From assembly GCF_000986785.1 (NCBI RefSeq), contig NZ_LAYY01000001.1, positions 186,001 to 250,000 of the forward strand: 64,000 bases of DNA, read 5' to 3'. Numbering within the stretch: the stretch's first letter is position 1; each line of letters opens with the position of its first letter. The notes under the pieces are model-generated. The model was given only the letters and a program-made list of their open reading frames with translations, was not told the origin of the DNA and searched no databases. Position numbers and translations under genes: made by a program. Positions 25,703 through 35,055 of the stretch are shown piece by piece. Source of the stretch: Mesobacillus campisalis. GTDB lineage: Bacteria; Bacillota; Bacilli; Bacillales; Cytobacillaceae.

Positions 25703-26414
25703 CAAAATACTCTTCAATTGAGGGGATTTTCGCTGAAAAACAACTCCGTCTCTTTAATAGGTTTTCTGTTGCATCTGAGTGATGGTGACCAGTTTGAATG
25801 TATCTTATATATACATAATTATCCTTAGAAAGAGAGTACATTTTAAATCCACCATAAAAGCATTGGCGTTGAAACTCACTATCCTCTCCTACACTCACAT
25901 TAGGAAAAGTTACTCTTTTAAATACATCCTTTTTCATGATTAGCGTGGCACCGCTAAAAAAGTAAGAAGATTTATACACGTTTTGCCCGGTATTCAGTAT
26001 CCACCTATTTTCCATTTTCGGGTTATATAATCTTAATTCTTGATCACTGTTAAAATATATAAAGAAGCTGCTTTTTCCAACCACGTCAGCATTGGTTTCA
26101 CATATAGTTTCATAACCTTCTTTTAAGTATAGAGGGCCATACAAATCATCATCATCCATTTTCCCTATATAATTATAAGATGCTTCTTCAACCCCTTTAT
26201 TTAAACACTCTCCCAAACTTACCTTACTGGGGAAGTGAAGAAATTTGTATTTGAAGTCGATCCTCCCAAATAAATACTCTATATCCTTAAAGTCAAATTT
26301 GGAGGAATTCACTATTAAAATAAGTTCTTTTTTTTGTATCAACTGTTTCTGAAAGTTAGAAATGATGTTATGAACAAATTCTTTTCGATTTGTACAGGCA
26401 ATAATGGAAATCAA
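25692..26414 (-). CDS. GT2-like glycosyltransferase, small LGECLN family
   Basis: 240 residues from TTG 26414 (AAAGGGGGA 6 nt upstream); the TTG overlaps the TGA of the preceding gene (TTGA), so translation is coupled. LISIIACTNRKEFVHNIISN opens a GT-A domain; SLGECLNKGVEEASY and KMDDDDLYGPLYL carry the family and DXD motifs; FFSGATLIMKKDVF and YVYIRYIQTGHHHS follow. It belongs with 5060-5785 and 26411-27106 to a three-member local family, with the sequence diverging mostly in the middle. Probably adds a sugar different from its twin. Single cytosolic domain. Confidence 0.82.
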   Translation of the reverse strand: MISIIACTNRKEFVHNIISNFQKQLIQKKELILIVNSSKFDFKDIEYLFGRIDFKYKFLHFPSKVSLGECLNKGVEEASYNYIGKMDDDDLYGPLYLKEGYETICETNADVVGKSSFFIYFNSDQELRLYNPKMENRWILNTGQNVYKSSYFFSGATLIMKKDVFKRVTFPNVSVGEDSEFQRQCFYGGFKMYSLSKDNYVYIRYIQTGHHHSDATENLLKRRSCFSAKIPSIEEYFEKN

Positions 26415-27106
26415 TGTTCTTCCCCCTTTACCCACACGTACTCTTCAAATTCATCCACTATTGCAATTTTTTTGCAATATTTTTTAAAGCTCTTATCATG
26501 AATTTTCCAGGAATGCCCATGCTTCTCTTCATACCGAATTAACACATAATCTTGATAGCCACCAGAATATAAAGTTATTTTTTGTTCAAGGCAGTCTTTT
26601 TGGAAATGTATGTCCTCACTCCTATTTAATTTCCGAAATTTCACTTTTTCCAATACTTCTCTTTTAATAACTAACGTGCCTCCTGCAAGGTATACGTTCT
26701 TCTGTCCCAAAAAAAAGTTATGCATCCTTGGCCGAAAAAGTGTTAACAGCCTATCTTTTTTAAAGTATACAAAAATAGAGGCCTTTCCTATAACACTTGC
26801 TCCAGTTTCTTTAAGCAAAAGAAGAGTATTAGATAAATAATTAGGAGAATAATAATCATCGTCATCAAATTTAGCTATAACATCGTATCGTGCCTGCATG
26901 AAGCCAAAATTTAAACACTCCCCCAGTGATTTTGCTTCATCCATTTGGTACACCCGAATATTGGCAGCTTTCCATTTATCCAGGCTAATACCATTCTTGT
27001 TCAGGACAATAATCAGTTCTTTTTCTGGTACATTTTGCCTTGAAAAGTTGTCAATTAACCATTCAATCATCTGAGGTCTCTTCGTACTAGTTACTACTGT
27101 TACCAC
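26411..27106 (-). CDS. GT2-like glycosyltransferase, small LGECLN family
   Basis: 231 residues from GTG 27106 with GGGGG 7 nt upstream; the nearby ATG at 27108 is out of frame and stops at once. VTVVTSTKRPQMIEWLIDNF, KSLGECLNFGFMQARYDVIA and KFDDDDYYSPNYL mark the GT-A fold; LAGGTLVIKREVLEKV and YVLIRYEEKHGHSW match the sister genes. It is closest in pattern to the 5060 gene (LGECLNFG, FDDDDYYSP). First gene of a coupled pair, divergent from the GT61 gene at 27314. Confidence 0.82.
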   Translation of the reverse strand: MVTVVTSTKRPQMIEWLIDNFSRQNVPEKELIIVLNKNGISLDKWKAANIRVYQMDEAKSLGECLNFGFMQARYDVIAKFDDDDYYSPNYLSNTLLLLKETGASVIGKASIFVYFKKDRLLTLFRPRMHNFFLGQKNVYLAGGTLVIKREVLEKVKFRKLNRSEDIHFQKDCLEQKITLYSGGYQDYVLIRYEEKHGHSWKIHDKSFKKYCKKIAIVDEFEEYVWVKGEEH

Positions 27107-27313
27107 ATTACAACCCCCTATAAATCATATAGGTACCGAAAAAATGCCATACTCCTTAAAATACTTTGATTATTAATCCTTTTAAATAACTGTGCTAAAA
27201 CGAAAATTATATACACATTTTATTCAGATACTAAAGTGTATATTAGTAACTTTCCAAAAAAGGAACATAAATGATCATTTCAAGAATATTTGCTATAGTG
27301 TGGAGGAGATTTT

Positions 27314-28381
27314 ATGAGTAAGGATATATGTCCACCTAAAAAAATTTACACTTCAACTCGAGATTGGCTTTCTACAATCTCTAAAGAACCTTTTTTTAAT
27401 GATACATTTTATAAAATCATTTATCCTGCATCTCCTTTTTCCATGCGTATAAAACACCCTCCAGCAAAGTATCCAAAATTTATAGAGGGAGGTTCTGTCA
27501 CTGTCATACCAAATGGGCGTGTATGGGGATTAAACGGTGCAATAATAACCCCTGATAATAATCTAATCTGGGATGTTTCATTAGAATTTGTAAATCCACA
27601 AACCGAACATTCTATCTTTAAAGAACAGCAGTTACCACCAATAACAAACCATTATAAAGAAATAGCAGACCTTACACATATTGCCGGAAGCAATTATTAT
27701 CATTGGATGTACGAGGTAATTCCCCGCTTATATTTATTGAACCAAAGCAATATAAAAATAAATCAGTTTATCCTGAACTTTGATCCCTATGATTTACCTT
27801 TCCAAAAGGAAACTTTGTATCTTCTAGGAATAAAAAAAGATCAAATAAATATGACGCACCGAGGTTTCCATATCCAGGCAGAAAGGTTAGTTGTTCCCTC
27901 ACAACCATCGTACGCAACGAAATGGGCATATGATTTCTTAAGGAAAACTTTTCTTAATGAAGCACACATGAAGCGGCACGGGCGAACAAAAATTTATATA
28001 AGTAGAAAAAACTCTCGAAAAATTATAAACGAAGATGAGTTATTTCAAGTGCTTTCAAAATATGGGTTTATTAAAATTGAACTGGAAACACTACCCGTCG
28101 TTGAACAAGTCCAACTGTTTTCATCGGCTGAAGTCATTATTGCACCACACGGAGCAGGATTAACAAACTTGACCTTTTGCCGTCCAGGTACGAAAGTTCT
28201 TGAAATTTTTTCTCCAACCTATATAACGTCACTCTACTGGGTAATAAGCTCTTTCGGTAATTTAAAACATGAGTATTTTATTGGACAAGGGAGTTCTGGC
28301 CAGACAGCGTGGAATGGGTTAGATAATATTAAAATCAACATGTCCAGGATTATGCCGATGTTAAAAAAAATGGGGCTGTAA
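27314..28381 (+). CDS. GT61-family glycosyltransferase (DUF563)
   Basis: 355 residues from ATG 27314 with GGAGGAG upstream. Motifs: GSNYYHWMYEVIPRLYLLNQ and EVIIAPHGAGLTNLTFCRPG, as in the other GT61 gene at 18602, plus TKIYISRKNSRKIINEDEL in the donor-binding domain. Soluble. It stands alone, with the broken manC gene about 310 nt downstream. The two GT61 genes are similar along their length but clearly diverged, so they probably add different residues or recognise different acceptors. Confidence 0.88.
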   Translation: MSKDICPPKKIYTSTRDWLSTISKEPFFNDTFYKIIYPASPFSMRIKHPPAKYPKFIEGGSVTVIPNGRVWGLNGAIITPDNNLIWDVSLEFVNPQTEHSIFKEQQLPPITNHYKEIADLTHIAGSNYYHWMYEVIPRLYLLNQSNIKINQFILNFDPYDLPFQKETLYLLGIKKDQINMTHRGFHIQAERLVVPSQPSYATKWAYDFLRKTFLNEAHMKRHGRTKIYISRKNSRKIINEDELFQVLSKYGFIKIELETLPVVEQVQLFSSAEVIIAPHGAGLTNLTFCRPGTKVLEIFSPTYITSLYWVISSFGNLKHEYFIGQGSSGQTAWNGLDNIKINMSRIMPMLKKMGL

Positions 28382-28693
28382 CTGTTACCTAATTCCTTTG
28401 CTTAAAACAAAACCTAATAATAATGCCCTTAAAGTTGCAAGTTTATTTAAGGTGCTCTAATTACTTTATGAAAAATAATGATAATAACCATACCGAACCT
28501 TATACAGTAAATATAATGCTATGAAAACGTTAAAGGGGTGCCAATGTACGGTACCGAGAAATTTTCAGACTTTTCCCTTGCAGTATCTGTTCCAATTTAA
28601 TTAGGGGTAGAAGCTTTTGTAAAAACGATGTTTAGGGGACTTAAAACCCTTATTGATACTCGATGGAGATATTACAGGAGGCTTATTTTTTTC
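28382..28693. other. Intergenic region upstream of the broken manC gene
   Basis: About 310 nt, AT-rich. A TATAAT lies at 28513-28518 without a good -35. A TGAAAACGTTAAAG stretch at 28522-28535 resembles a cre site at 12 of 14 positions. No terminator was seen after the GT61 gene and no additional gene. Confidence 0.4.
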
Positions 28694-30044
28694 ATGAAAA
28701 TTATTTTATTATCAGGGGGATCTGGAAAAAGACTTTGGCCATTATCCAATAATGCAAGAGCAAAACAATTTTTAAAACCTATACCTAGAAAAGATGGTCG
28801 ACTGGAATCGATGTTAGAGAGAGTTTGGGGACAATTAAACTCGGCAAACCTTACAGACTCTGTTTATATTTCATCCACGAACACCCAAGTAAATTCGATT
28901 CAAAATCAATTGAGACAGCATGTTCCGATCATTATAGAACCGGAACAAAGAGATAGATTTGTGGCAATATCTTCAGCTGTTGTTTATCTGTCTTCAGTTG
29001 AGAAAGTAAATAAAAATGAAGTAGTATGTATTTTGCCGGTAGACCCTTTTGTTGAAACGAATTTTTTTGAAGTTGTAAAATAGTTGTACTTAATTATCAA
29101 GAGTAATCCTGCAGTTAACGTAGAGCTTATTGGTGTCTCCCATCCCTCTAAGAAATCTGGTTATATCCTATCAAAAGAAATTCCACAAAACCATTATCGC
29201 AAAGTAAGCCACTTTGTTGAAAAACCAAAAAAAGTCGAAGCTGAAAAACTAATTAAGCAGGGTGCCCTGTGGAATACCGGAATCTTTGCTTTCAAATTAA
29301 AATTTCTACTCCAGCTATTACAAAAAAAGGGATACCCATAGACTACCAGGAGTTAATAAAAGAATATAGCAAGTTACCAAAGAATAGCTTCGACTATGAG
29401 GTAGTTGAACATATTAGTGAAAGGGCCGTCCTATCTTACTACGGGGAGTGGAAGGACTTAGGGACCTGGAACACGCTGTCTGAAGAAATGGCGGACAATA
29501 TTATTGGCAATGGCACAATTAGTACAGATTCAACTAATTGTCATTTAATTAATGAGCTCAATATACCTGCTATTATGTTAGGTTTGTCTAATACTATTGT
29601 AGCTGCTAGTCCTGACGGGATATTGATTTCAGAAAAAGCAAAAACCCCTGAAATAAAAAAATTTGTAAATCACCTGAATAACAGACCCATGTATGAAGAA
29701 AAAAGATGGGGAACATACCGGGTCCTAGATTTCCAATATTTGAACAAAAATAAAAAAGTTTCAACAAAATTTATTAGAGTATTGGCTGGGAAAACCTAAG
29801 TTACCAGATGCACCAAAAACGTTCCGAAGTATGGACAATCGTCTCAGGCATTGGTGAATTTGCATTAGACGGAAAAATTATTAAAGTTAAACAAGGTGAT
29901 GTTGTTAAAATTCCGATTGGAGCAAAACATGGAATAAAGGCATTGACTGACCTGGAATTCAAAGAAGTACAAATGGGGACAGAACTCATTGAAGAGGACA
30001 TCATCAGACTTTCAATGGAGTGGAAAGATATCGAGACAAAATAA
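28694..30044 (+). pseudogene. manC: Mannose-1-phosphate guanylyltransferase, broken by one stop and two frameshifts
   Basis: The reading frame starts at ATG 28694 (AGGAGG 12 nt up) with MKIILLSGGSGKRLWPLSN, the nucleotidyltransferase loop of ManC-type enzymes. It is interrupted by an in-frame TAG at 29081-29083, then a one-base loss in an A-run at 29322-29328 (seven A; eight would restore LQKKGIPIDYQEL), then another in an A-run at 29791-29794 (four A; five would restore the link to SYQMHQKRSEVWTIVSG). Joined, the pieces span the whole enzyme, including VEKP, the KDLGTWNTL region and the C-terminal cupin-like segment. The enzyme would make GDP-mannose from mannose-1-phosphate. Function is likely lost, unless the lesions are sequencing errors; the A-run cases could be, the TAG less so. 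Confidence 0.88.
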
Positions 30045-30053
30045 ACTATGAAC

Positions 30054-30092
30054 AGAGTGCCACTTCATTCTCCCTAGAACTGGCACTCTTTA
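30054..30092 (+). terminator. Terminator after manC
   Basis: AGAGTGCCA (30054-30062) pairs with TGGCACTCT (30081-30089), loop 18 nt, followed by TTTAAATT. Moderate T-tract. Confidence 0.6.
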
Positions 30093-30167
30093 AATTGCAA
30101 AAATTTAGATATCTATAAATATATAAATTAAAATTATATACAGTAAAACATTTACCTCTTCTGTTGT

Positions 30168-31514
30168 TCAAAACCCCGCCAATGATTTGGCATACAGCAA
30201 TGGTGTACCCAGAACCGTTTCATACATTTCCATATCAAGCTCTTCTGCTTCCAGGAGCAGATCATGTGAGTGATATTTATTGGCCTCTAATACCCATGTT
30301 TTTAAGTCTTCATCGATGATGACATCCAAACCTAAATCACCATAAATCCCAAAAACCGCCTCCAATTGAAGACAAACTTTTTTACAGATTGAGATGACTT
30401 CTTTTTGTTTTTCAATCGCTTCATTGTGTGTCAATTTAAACACTGTTTCAAGTGCTACTATTCCACTTACAACTGAATCTGTATAATTTGTGATAATGTA
30501 TTTTGACTTTCCATACCTTCCAATGATCGTCGTGCATTTCCATTCTTTTGTCTGGTCTTTTTGCATGATGACCCTGAAATCGACTTTCTTTTTCTCGTAT
30601 TTTGTGGTGACGGCCTTTTGGATTAGATATTTTTTCCGGCTAAGCATTTGTTCACAAAATTGCACAATTCCCTTCTTCTTAGCTAGTTGTTTTTGTCCCT
30701 TTCCAAATACCACTTCATAATGGCTGCGGAGATTGTCAATTTTAAAGATTCCGTTACCCATCGAGCCTTTCACAGGTTTTAAATATACCTCCCGACTGGT
30801 ATTTAACATTTCCAATAACTGGTGGGGATCTGTATACTGGCAGGTGGGTAAAAGATGGGGACTGGTTTTCTCTGATTTCATTAGGGCATCGTGAAATTCC
30901 CATTTGTTAAACATATATGAATTGAACATTTTCCCTTTATATTTTTTGTTCACCTTTTTCTCAAATTTTTTAGGCGGGGTTTTTCGTTTATAGATGACAT
31001 CAGGCAAGGGAAACGTACCACTTACCCAGTTTGGTCCACCCTGAGAATCTGGCGAATAACAGTATCCTTTAACCCTTTTGTTTTTCCAGTCAAAATCTGA
31101 CCAACGTGCTAGATAAGCCAGACCGTTGATGCTTTCATATTGTTTAAAATAAGGCTTTAAGCTTTCCAATTTTTTAGGAGTTAGTTTCATTTTTGTTAGA
31201 ATCATTGCAATGACTGGCCCAAGGTGAATTCCTTTATCATCAACCAAGAGCTCATAGCTTAAATCAGGCAGTACAAAAGGAAAATCACTTTGCTTGCTCA
31301 ACCCTATGGACTGTTCCTCCAAATCTTCAGCCTCTAAGATTTTCACCTTTTTCGACCATTTACCAATATGGAGCCAATACCAATCCTTATTTAATTGATG
31401 CTCTACTATTAGTCTGTTCGGCAGCAACATAACATCAGGCTCAGTATTTACAAAATGAAGTTTCAAGCTTGCACATCCTCTCAGTCCATTCAATACAGGG
31501 AATCTAATATTCAT
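30168..31514 (-). CDS. YheC/YheD-family spore-coat-associated ATP-grasp protein
   Basis: 448 residues from ATG 31514 with GGAG upstream. The N-terminal half has the family-specific KLHFVNTEPDVMLLPNRLIVE and YLARWSDFDWKNKRVKGYCY; the ATP-grasp half has VYLKPVKGSMGNGIFKID, VDFRVIMQKDQTKEWKCTTI and GDLGLDVIIDEDLKTWVLEAN, with the acidic and Asn residues for Mg-ATP. In B. subtilis YheC and YheD are spore-coat-associated proteins of unknown reaction, and YheD localises around the forespore. This gene stands alone between the manC terminator and the CgeB terminator. It supports the view of the locus as spore-surface related. Confidence 0.88.
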   Translation of the reverse strand: MNIRFPVLNGLRGCASLKLHFVNTEPDVMLLPNRLIVEHQLNKDWYWLHIGKWSKKVKILEAEDLEEQSIGLSKQSDFPFVLPDLSYELLVDDKGIHLGPVIAMILTKMKLTPKKLESLKPYFKQYESINGLAYLARWSDFDWKNKRVKGYCYSPDSQGGPNWVSGTFPLPDVIYKRKTPPKKFEKKVNKKYKGKMFNSYMFNKWEFHDALMKSEKTSPHLLPTCQYTDPHQLLEMLNTSREVYLKPVKGSMGNGIFKIDNLRSHYEVVFGKGQKQLAKKKGIVQFCEQMLSRKKYLIQKAVTTKYEKKKVDFRVIMQKDQTKEWKCTTIIGRYGKSKYIITNYTDSVVSGIVALETVFKLTHNEAIEKQKEVISICKKVCLQLEAVFGIYGDLGLDVIIDEDLKTWVLEANKYHSHDLLLEAEELDMEMYETVLGTPLLYAKSLAGF

Positions 31515-31854
31515 TATATTCTCCGGTGCATTCTAATGTTGGCGGTTCGACTAAAAATGGACCTTCACCTATCTGTAAAAGGACCATTATGATAAATAAA
31601 AAAGCCTTCTATTATAAAAATAGAAAGCTGATTATCTTAGTGAATATTTTTTAGCGGTCCACATTGTGCCGCAGTGATGATTTCCAATTGTCGTTAAGAC
31701 GGAACACTTCGGATAACGATTCCAGAAGTGATGAAATTATCCAAAAATATATTATTTAAGTGAAAACATTCACAATATAAGTGATTTTTGATTGTGTTTG
31801 TTCTCACTCGAATCCTAGAACAATAACAAAGCACAAAACTCCTAATAAATTTTT
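31515..31854. other. Intergenic region between the YheC/D-like and CgeB-like genes
   Basis: 340 nt holding the CgeB terminator (31597-31629) and, left of it, the presumed promoter of the YheC/D-like gene. No open frame with a ribosome binding site and no convincing promoter pair were found. Confidence 0.5.
31597..31629 (-). terminator. Rho-independent terminator of the CgeB-LysM gene
   Basis: Read leftward, an 11-bp stem (31629-31619 with 31613-31603, one G-T pair) with a 5-nt loop is followed by TTTTTTATTT. It lies about 225 nt past the CgeB stop. Confidence 0.8.
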
Positions 31855-33030
31855 TTAATTATGCTTTTTCTTGATTTTAATTATTTGACCTGCATATATT
31901 TTATCTGTACTTAGATTATTAAGTTCGAGCAATTGTTGTAACGGGACATTATATCTATTTGCAATTTTTGCAAGAGTGTCGTTTGGAGAAATCGTATAAA
32001 TTTCATAGTTTTCTTTTAGAAATTCTGAATAATGAACAATATCTCCGATTTCTCTTAATATCCCTCTATTTTCTAATACTTCAAGTATTCGCTTAGCCCG
32101 GTTCCGATAGGATTGATTTTGGATAGCTATTTTACCATTTTCGCGTATTTGGTGTCTTTCTATATCATTATTTAAATAATGATGTACCTTAGAAACTGTT
32201 TCCTCACTGTTTGATGAAACAATTAAATCATGATCTGGTGTGAATTTTTCACGAACTGCAGGGGTATCGGTTGTTAACAAACACCCACCAGAACCAAGAA
32301 TTTCGAAAGTGCGCATAGTAAGTTGCGAGCTAGAGTTCTGTAATCCAATAATGATTTTGGCAGAACTATAGACTTTATACGCATCCCTGTAGTCTAAATA
32401 ACCATGAATCCAATTAGCTGGTATGTCTCTTCCAAAGTACTCACCCATCTTTTCCCAATTATTTCCCCAAAAATCCACACGAATTCCATTCTCGATAAGT
32501 GGTTTTATTAATGTCTTTAAAGCATCCGAACGGAACGCATTTGGATTTTTTTTAAGGTATTTAGGATAAGCATTCGCTACTACCGCTATGTCACAACGAT
32601 AGTTATTCAATGGTTGTACCGGGAAATGTACACTCTGATGGTATCCAAATTCTAAATGCCCCGCCTTGGAACCTAGCTCCTCATATTTTTCACATAATGA
32701 AGGTGTAACTGTAAAAACGAAATCTGGCTTAATTGCATTAATAAGAGGTATTGTAAACTTTTCTGTGTGTAAAGGGTCTTCAGTTGCCCAATAAACTAGC
32801 GGTATCGTTGTTTTCTTGATAGCCTGTCGGATCCACTTCCACTTTTCTTTAGAGTGTTCCGTTGTCCATCCAAGAGATATGATTAAATCTGGCTTAAACA
32901 AATCTAGCATTTCTGAAATATTATTCTTACTTAATGGCCCAGAAATCATCACCGTATGCCCTTCTTCTTTAAACCCATTAGGTAAACCATAAATCCACAT
33001 TGGGTGACTCTCTAGAAATAATATCTTCAA
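31855..33030 (-). CDS. CgeB-family glycosyltransferase fused to a C-terminal LysM domain
   Basis: 391 residues from TTG 33030 with AAGGAATGG 6 nt upstream. Residues 1-330 follow the CgeB/DUF3880 pattern: [52 protein letters not shown] and [12 protein letters not shown], a GT-B-like C-terminal half. Residues about 342-390 are a LysM domain ([19 protein letters not shown] then [10 protein letters not shown]), which in bacilli binds peptidoglycan-type glycans and targets proteins to the cortex or coat. It resembles B. subtilis YkvP/CgeB, spore proteins made under sigma-K. A sigma-K-like promoter lies at 33063-33091. LysM would anchor the enzyme at the spore surface. Confidence 0.85.
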   Translation of the reverse strand: MKILFLESHPMWIYGLPNGFKEEGHTVMISGPLSKNNISEMLDLFKPDLIISLGWTTEHSKEKWKWIRQAIKKTTIPLVYWATEDPLHTEKFTIPLINAIKPDFVFTVTPSLCEKYEELGSKAGHLEFGYHQSVHFPVQPLNNYRCDIAVVANAYPKYLKKNPNAFRSDALKTLIKPLIENGIRVDFWGNNWEKMGEYFGRDIPANWIHGYLDYRDAYKVYSSAKIIIGLQNSSSQLTMRTFEILGSGGCLLTTDTPAVREKFTPDHDLIVSSNSEETVSKVHHYLNNDIERHQIRENGKIAIQNQSYRNRAKRILEVLENRGILREIGDIVHYSEFLKENYEIYTISPNDTLAKIANRYNVPLQQLLELNNLSTDKIYAGQIIKIKKKHN

Positions 33031-33062
33031 AAGTTACCATTCCTTTTTATTAAACTTTCTCC

Positions 33063-33091
33063 TATTAATATGTGAAATACCAAAGGCTTGT
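33063..33091 (-). promoter_or_regulatory. Possible sigma-K promoter of the CgeB-LysM gene
   Basis: On the minus strand, AC (complement of 33090-33091) is followed after 17 nt by CATATTAAT at 33072-33064, matching CATANNNTA at seven of nine positions. Spacing to the TTG start (33 nt) is suitable. cge genes are known sigma-K targets. Confidence 0.4.
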
Positions 33092-33308
33092 CACGGTTTT
33101 AGCCTATAAATGATTCATCTTAGAAAACCAGCCTATTAAGGAATGGCCCGCTCCAATAAAAAACTAAATTATGTGTCAATTATCTATTCTATTCGCCAAA
33201 AAAAATTATTGAAGGAATTGATGCAACTACCGCAAGCATTTATACAATCCCGTTAAGTTCCAATGCTGGTAAGGAAATTTTTCTAAAATTCAAGCCCTAA
33301 TAAATAAA

Positions 33309-33350
33309 TTGTCAATCAGGTTGACGATATGAATTTTTTTTTGATAAAGT
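33309..33350 (+). promoter_or_regulatory. Candidate promoter with overlapping inverted repeat upstream of the MFS gene
   Basis: TTGACG at 33321-33326 and TAAAGT at 33345-33350, 18 nt apart, form a sigma-A-like pair. The -35 lies in an imperfect inverted repeat, ATTGTCAAT then GTTGACGAT (33309-33329), which could bind a repressor of the exporter. The rest of the 417-nt gap 33031-33447 holds no gene; the leader to the start codon is about 90 nt. Confidence 0.45.
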
Positions 33351-33447
33351 ATAAAAATGCGCCAGTGTGTGGGGGTGTACTGCGGAATTGGATACAGTGC
33401 CAATGAAAATTGTAATCGCGGCAAATTTTAGATAATAGGAGATTGTG

Positions 33448-34902
33448 ATGAATAAACATATTGAAGTAAAAAGTCCTAAGATGATGGCGTTCATTTTAAT
33501 GTTAGGAGCTTTTATTGGCTTATTTGGTGAAACAGCATTGAATATGGCCTTATCCAATATTATGGAACAATTTTCCATTGCCGCTGCAACGGCACAGTGG
33601 CTTACAACAGGATATTTGTTGGTATTAGCAATTTTAGTGCCGATTTCTGCATTATTAATGAAATGGTTCACGACAAGGCAATTGGTGATTGGGGGACTCG
33701 GGATTTCACTCGCAGGAGCCTTATTGGCGGCATTGAACGTGAATTTTGCTGTTTTATTGCTTGGCCGTGTCGTACAAGCTGTTGGAACGGGACTTTTACT
33801 GCCTGTCATGCTGAGTGTGATGATGCTGATTTTCCCAATCCAGAAGCGCGGGGTCGTAATGGGACTTATGGGTCTTGTTATTACGCTGGCTCCAGCCTTG
33901 GGACCAACACTATCCGGAGTGATTATCAGCACGTTAAGCTGGCCTTATATCTTCTGGTTCAGCGCCATTTTCTATGTGCTGCTGATTGCGGTTGCTGCCG
34001 CTAAAATTGACAATGTCTCGGAAATTACAAAACCCAAAATAGATCTTTCATCGATCCTCCTGTCAACAATCGGTTTTGGCGGATTGATTTTTGCTTTGAG
34101 TACGATGGCAGAAGAAGCCTTTTCGTCGCCTAAAGTATGGGCACCATTATTGGCAGGTATCATCGCACTTATTTTATTCGGTGTCCGTCAAAATACAATG
34201 GCCCAGCCTATGGTGAATTTGCGTGTCTTCAAATATCCAATGTTCACACTCGGAACTCTGACGATGTTTCTTGGTATTTTAATCATCTTATCGACAGGTA
34301 TTCTGCTGCCAATGTACCTAAAAGGAGCTTTATTCTTTAGTGCTGCGATGGCAGGATTATTATTGCTGCCAGGCAATGCAGTCAACTTTGTTTTGTCACC
34401 GATTGTTGGAGCTCTGTTCGACAAGGTGGGAGCACGCCGTTTCACCATTATTGGCTTTATTTTTGTCCTGGCTGGGAATATCACGTTCCTTGCCACGATT
34501 TCAAGTCATACAGCAGCATGGCAGGTTGTCGTTGCGTTTATGATTTTGTTCTTTGGGTTGACGATGGTGATGATGCCGGCGCAAACCAATGCAATGAATC
34601 AATTGCCGCGCGAGTTGTATGGAGATGGCTCAGCGGCGATAAACACATTGAACCAGGTAGCCGGGGCCGCTGGTACAGCGATTTCCATTACAGTATTCAC
34701 AAGCGGCCAAAGCAGTTATGCAATGGACTTTCCTGGTGCCGCACAGCCGGAAATATTGGCTGCGGGCATTAAGCATGCGTTCTACTTTATTACAGGGATT
34801 TCCGTCGTCGGATTTGTCTTATCCTTCTTCGTAAAAAAACCGGGCGAAGTGAAGGAAGTTTCACCAGCTGCAGTGAAAACAACGGAACCAGCACGGCTGT
34901 AG
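33448..34902 (+). CDS. MFS drug:H+ antiporter, DHA2/EmrB-QacA type
   Basis: 484 residues from ATG 33448 (AGGAG 6 nt upstream; the GTG just before it is too close). The protein is almost entirely membrane helices, about 14, as in the DHA2 family. MGLMGLVITLAPALGPTLSG is the antiporter motif C region, and GRVVQAVGTGLLLPVMLSV is the usual conserved helix 4. The N-terminus WLTTGYLLVLAILVPISALL is typical of lincomycin- or multidrug-export members (LmrB, YhcA type). Inner-membrane export of drugs or metabolites is likely; substrate not predictable. Its GC is somewhat higher and codon use more regular than the glycan genes to the left. It is monocistronic, closed by a strong terminator. Confidence 0.9.
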   Translation: MNKHIEVKSPKMMAFILMLGAFIGLFGETALNMALSNIMEQFSIAAATAQWLTTGYLLVLAILVPISALLMKWFTTRQLVIGGLGISLAGALLAALNVNFAVLLLGRVVQAVGTGLLLPVMLSVMMLIFPIQKRGVVMGLMGLVITLAPALGPTLSGVIISTLSWPYIFWFSAIFYVLLIAVAAAKIDNVSEITKPKIDLSSILLSTIGFGGLIFALSTMAEEAFSSPKVWAPLLAGIIALILFGVRQNTMAQPMVNLRVFKYPMFTLGTLTMFLGILIILSTGILLPMYLKGALFFSAAMAGLLLLPGNAVNFVLSPIVGALFDKVGARRFTIIGFIFVLAGNITFLATISSHTAAWQVVVAFMILFFGLTMVMMPAQTNAMNQLPRELYGDGSAAINTLNQVAGAAGTAISITVFTSGQSSYAMDFPGAAQPEILAAGIKHAFYFITGISVVGFVLSFFVKKPGEVKEVSPAAVKTTEPARL

Positions 34903-34910
34903 CACAAAAA

Positions 34911-34947
34911 AAACATTCGTAACAGATACAGTTACGAATGTTTTTTT
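34911..34947. terminator. Strong Rho-independent terminator of the MFS gene
   Basis: AAACATTCGTAAC (34911-34923) pairs perfectly with GTTACGAATGTTT (34931-34943), 7-nt loop, T-run of seven; A-run on the other side, so bidirectional. Confidence 0.9.
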
Positions 34948-35055
34948 ATGAAGAAATAATCTTTTTCGTTTAAGAAAATACCTAATTTTTAAATATAAAA
35001 CCCTTGCGATCGAGCGCTTCTGCCAGAAAGAAGAACAGGGCTCGTCCCTTTTTCC

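Noticed and set aside
28522-28535. cre-like TGAAAACGTTAAAG upstream of the broken manC
   Set aside because: The last two conserved positions do not match and no promoter is placed well relative to it.
29081-29799. Programmed frameshift or stop read-through in manC
   Set aside because: Three separate lesions with no slippery-site plus stimulator arrangement; gene decay or sequencing error is simpler.
33312-33932. 206-codon open frame on the minus strand over the start of the MFS gene
   Set aside because: It mirrors the strongly coding MFS frame, has no good ribosome binding site and its composition (Ser, Thr, Pro, Ile rich) is typical of an antisense shadow.
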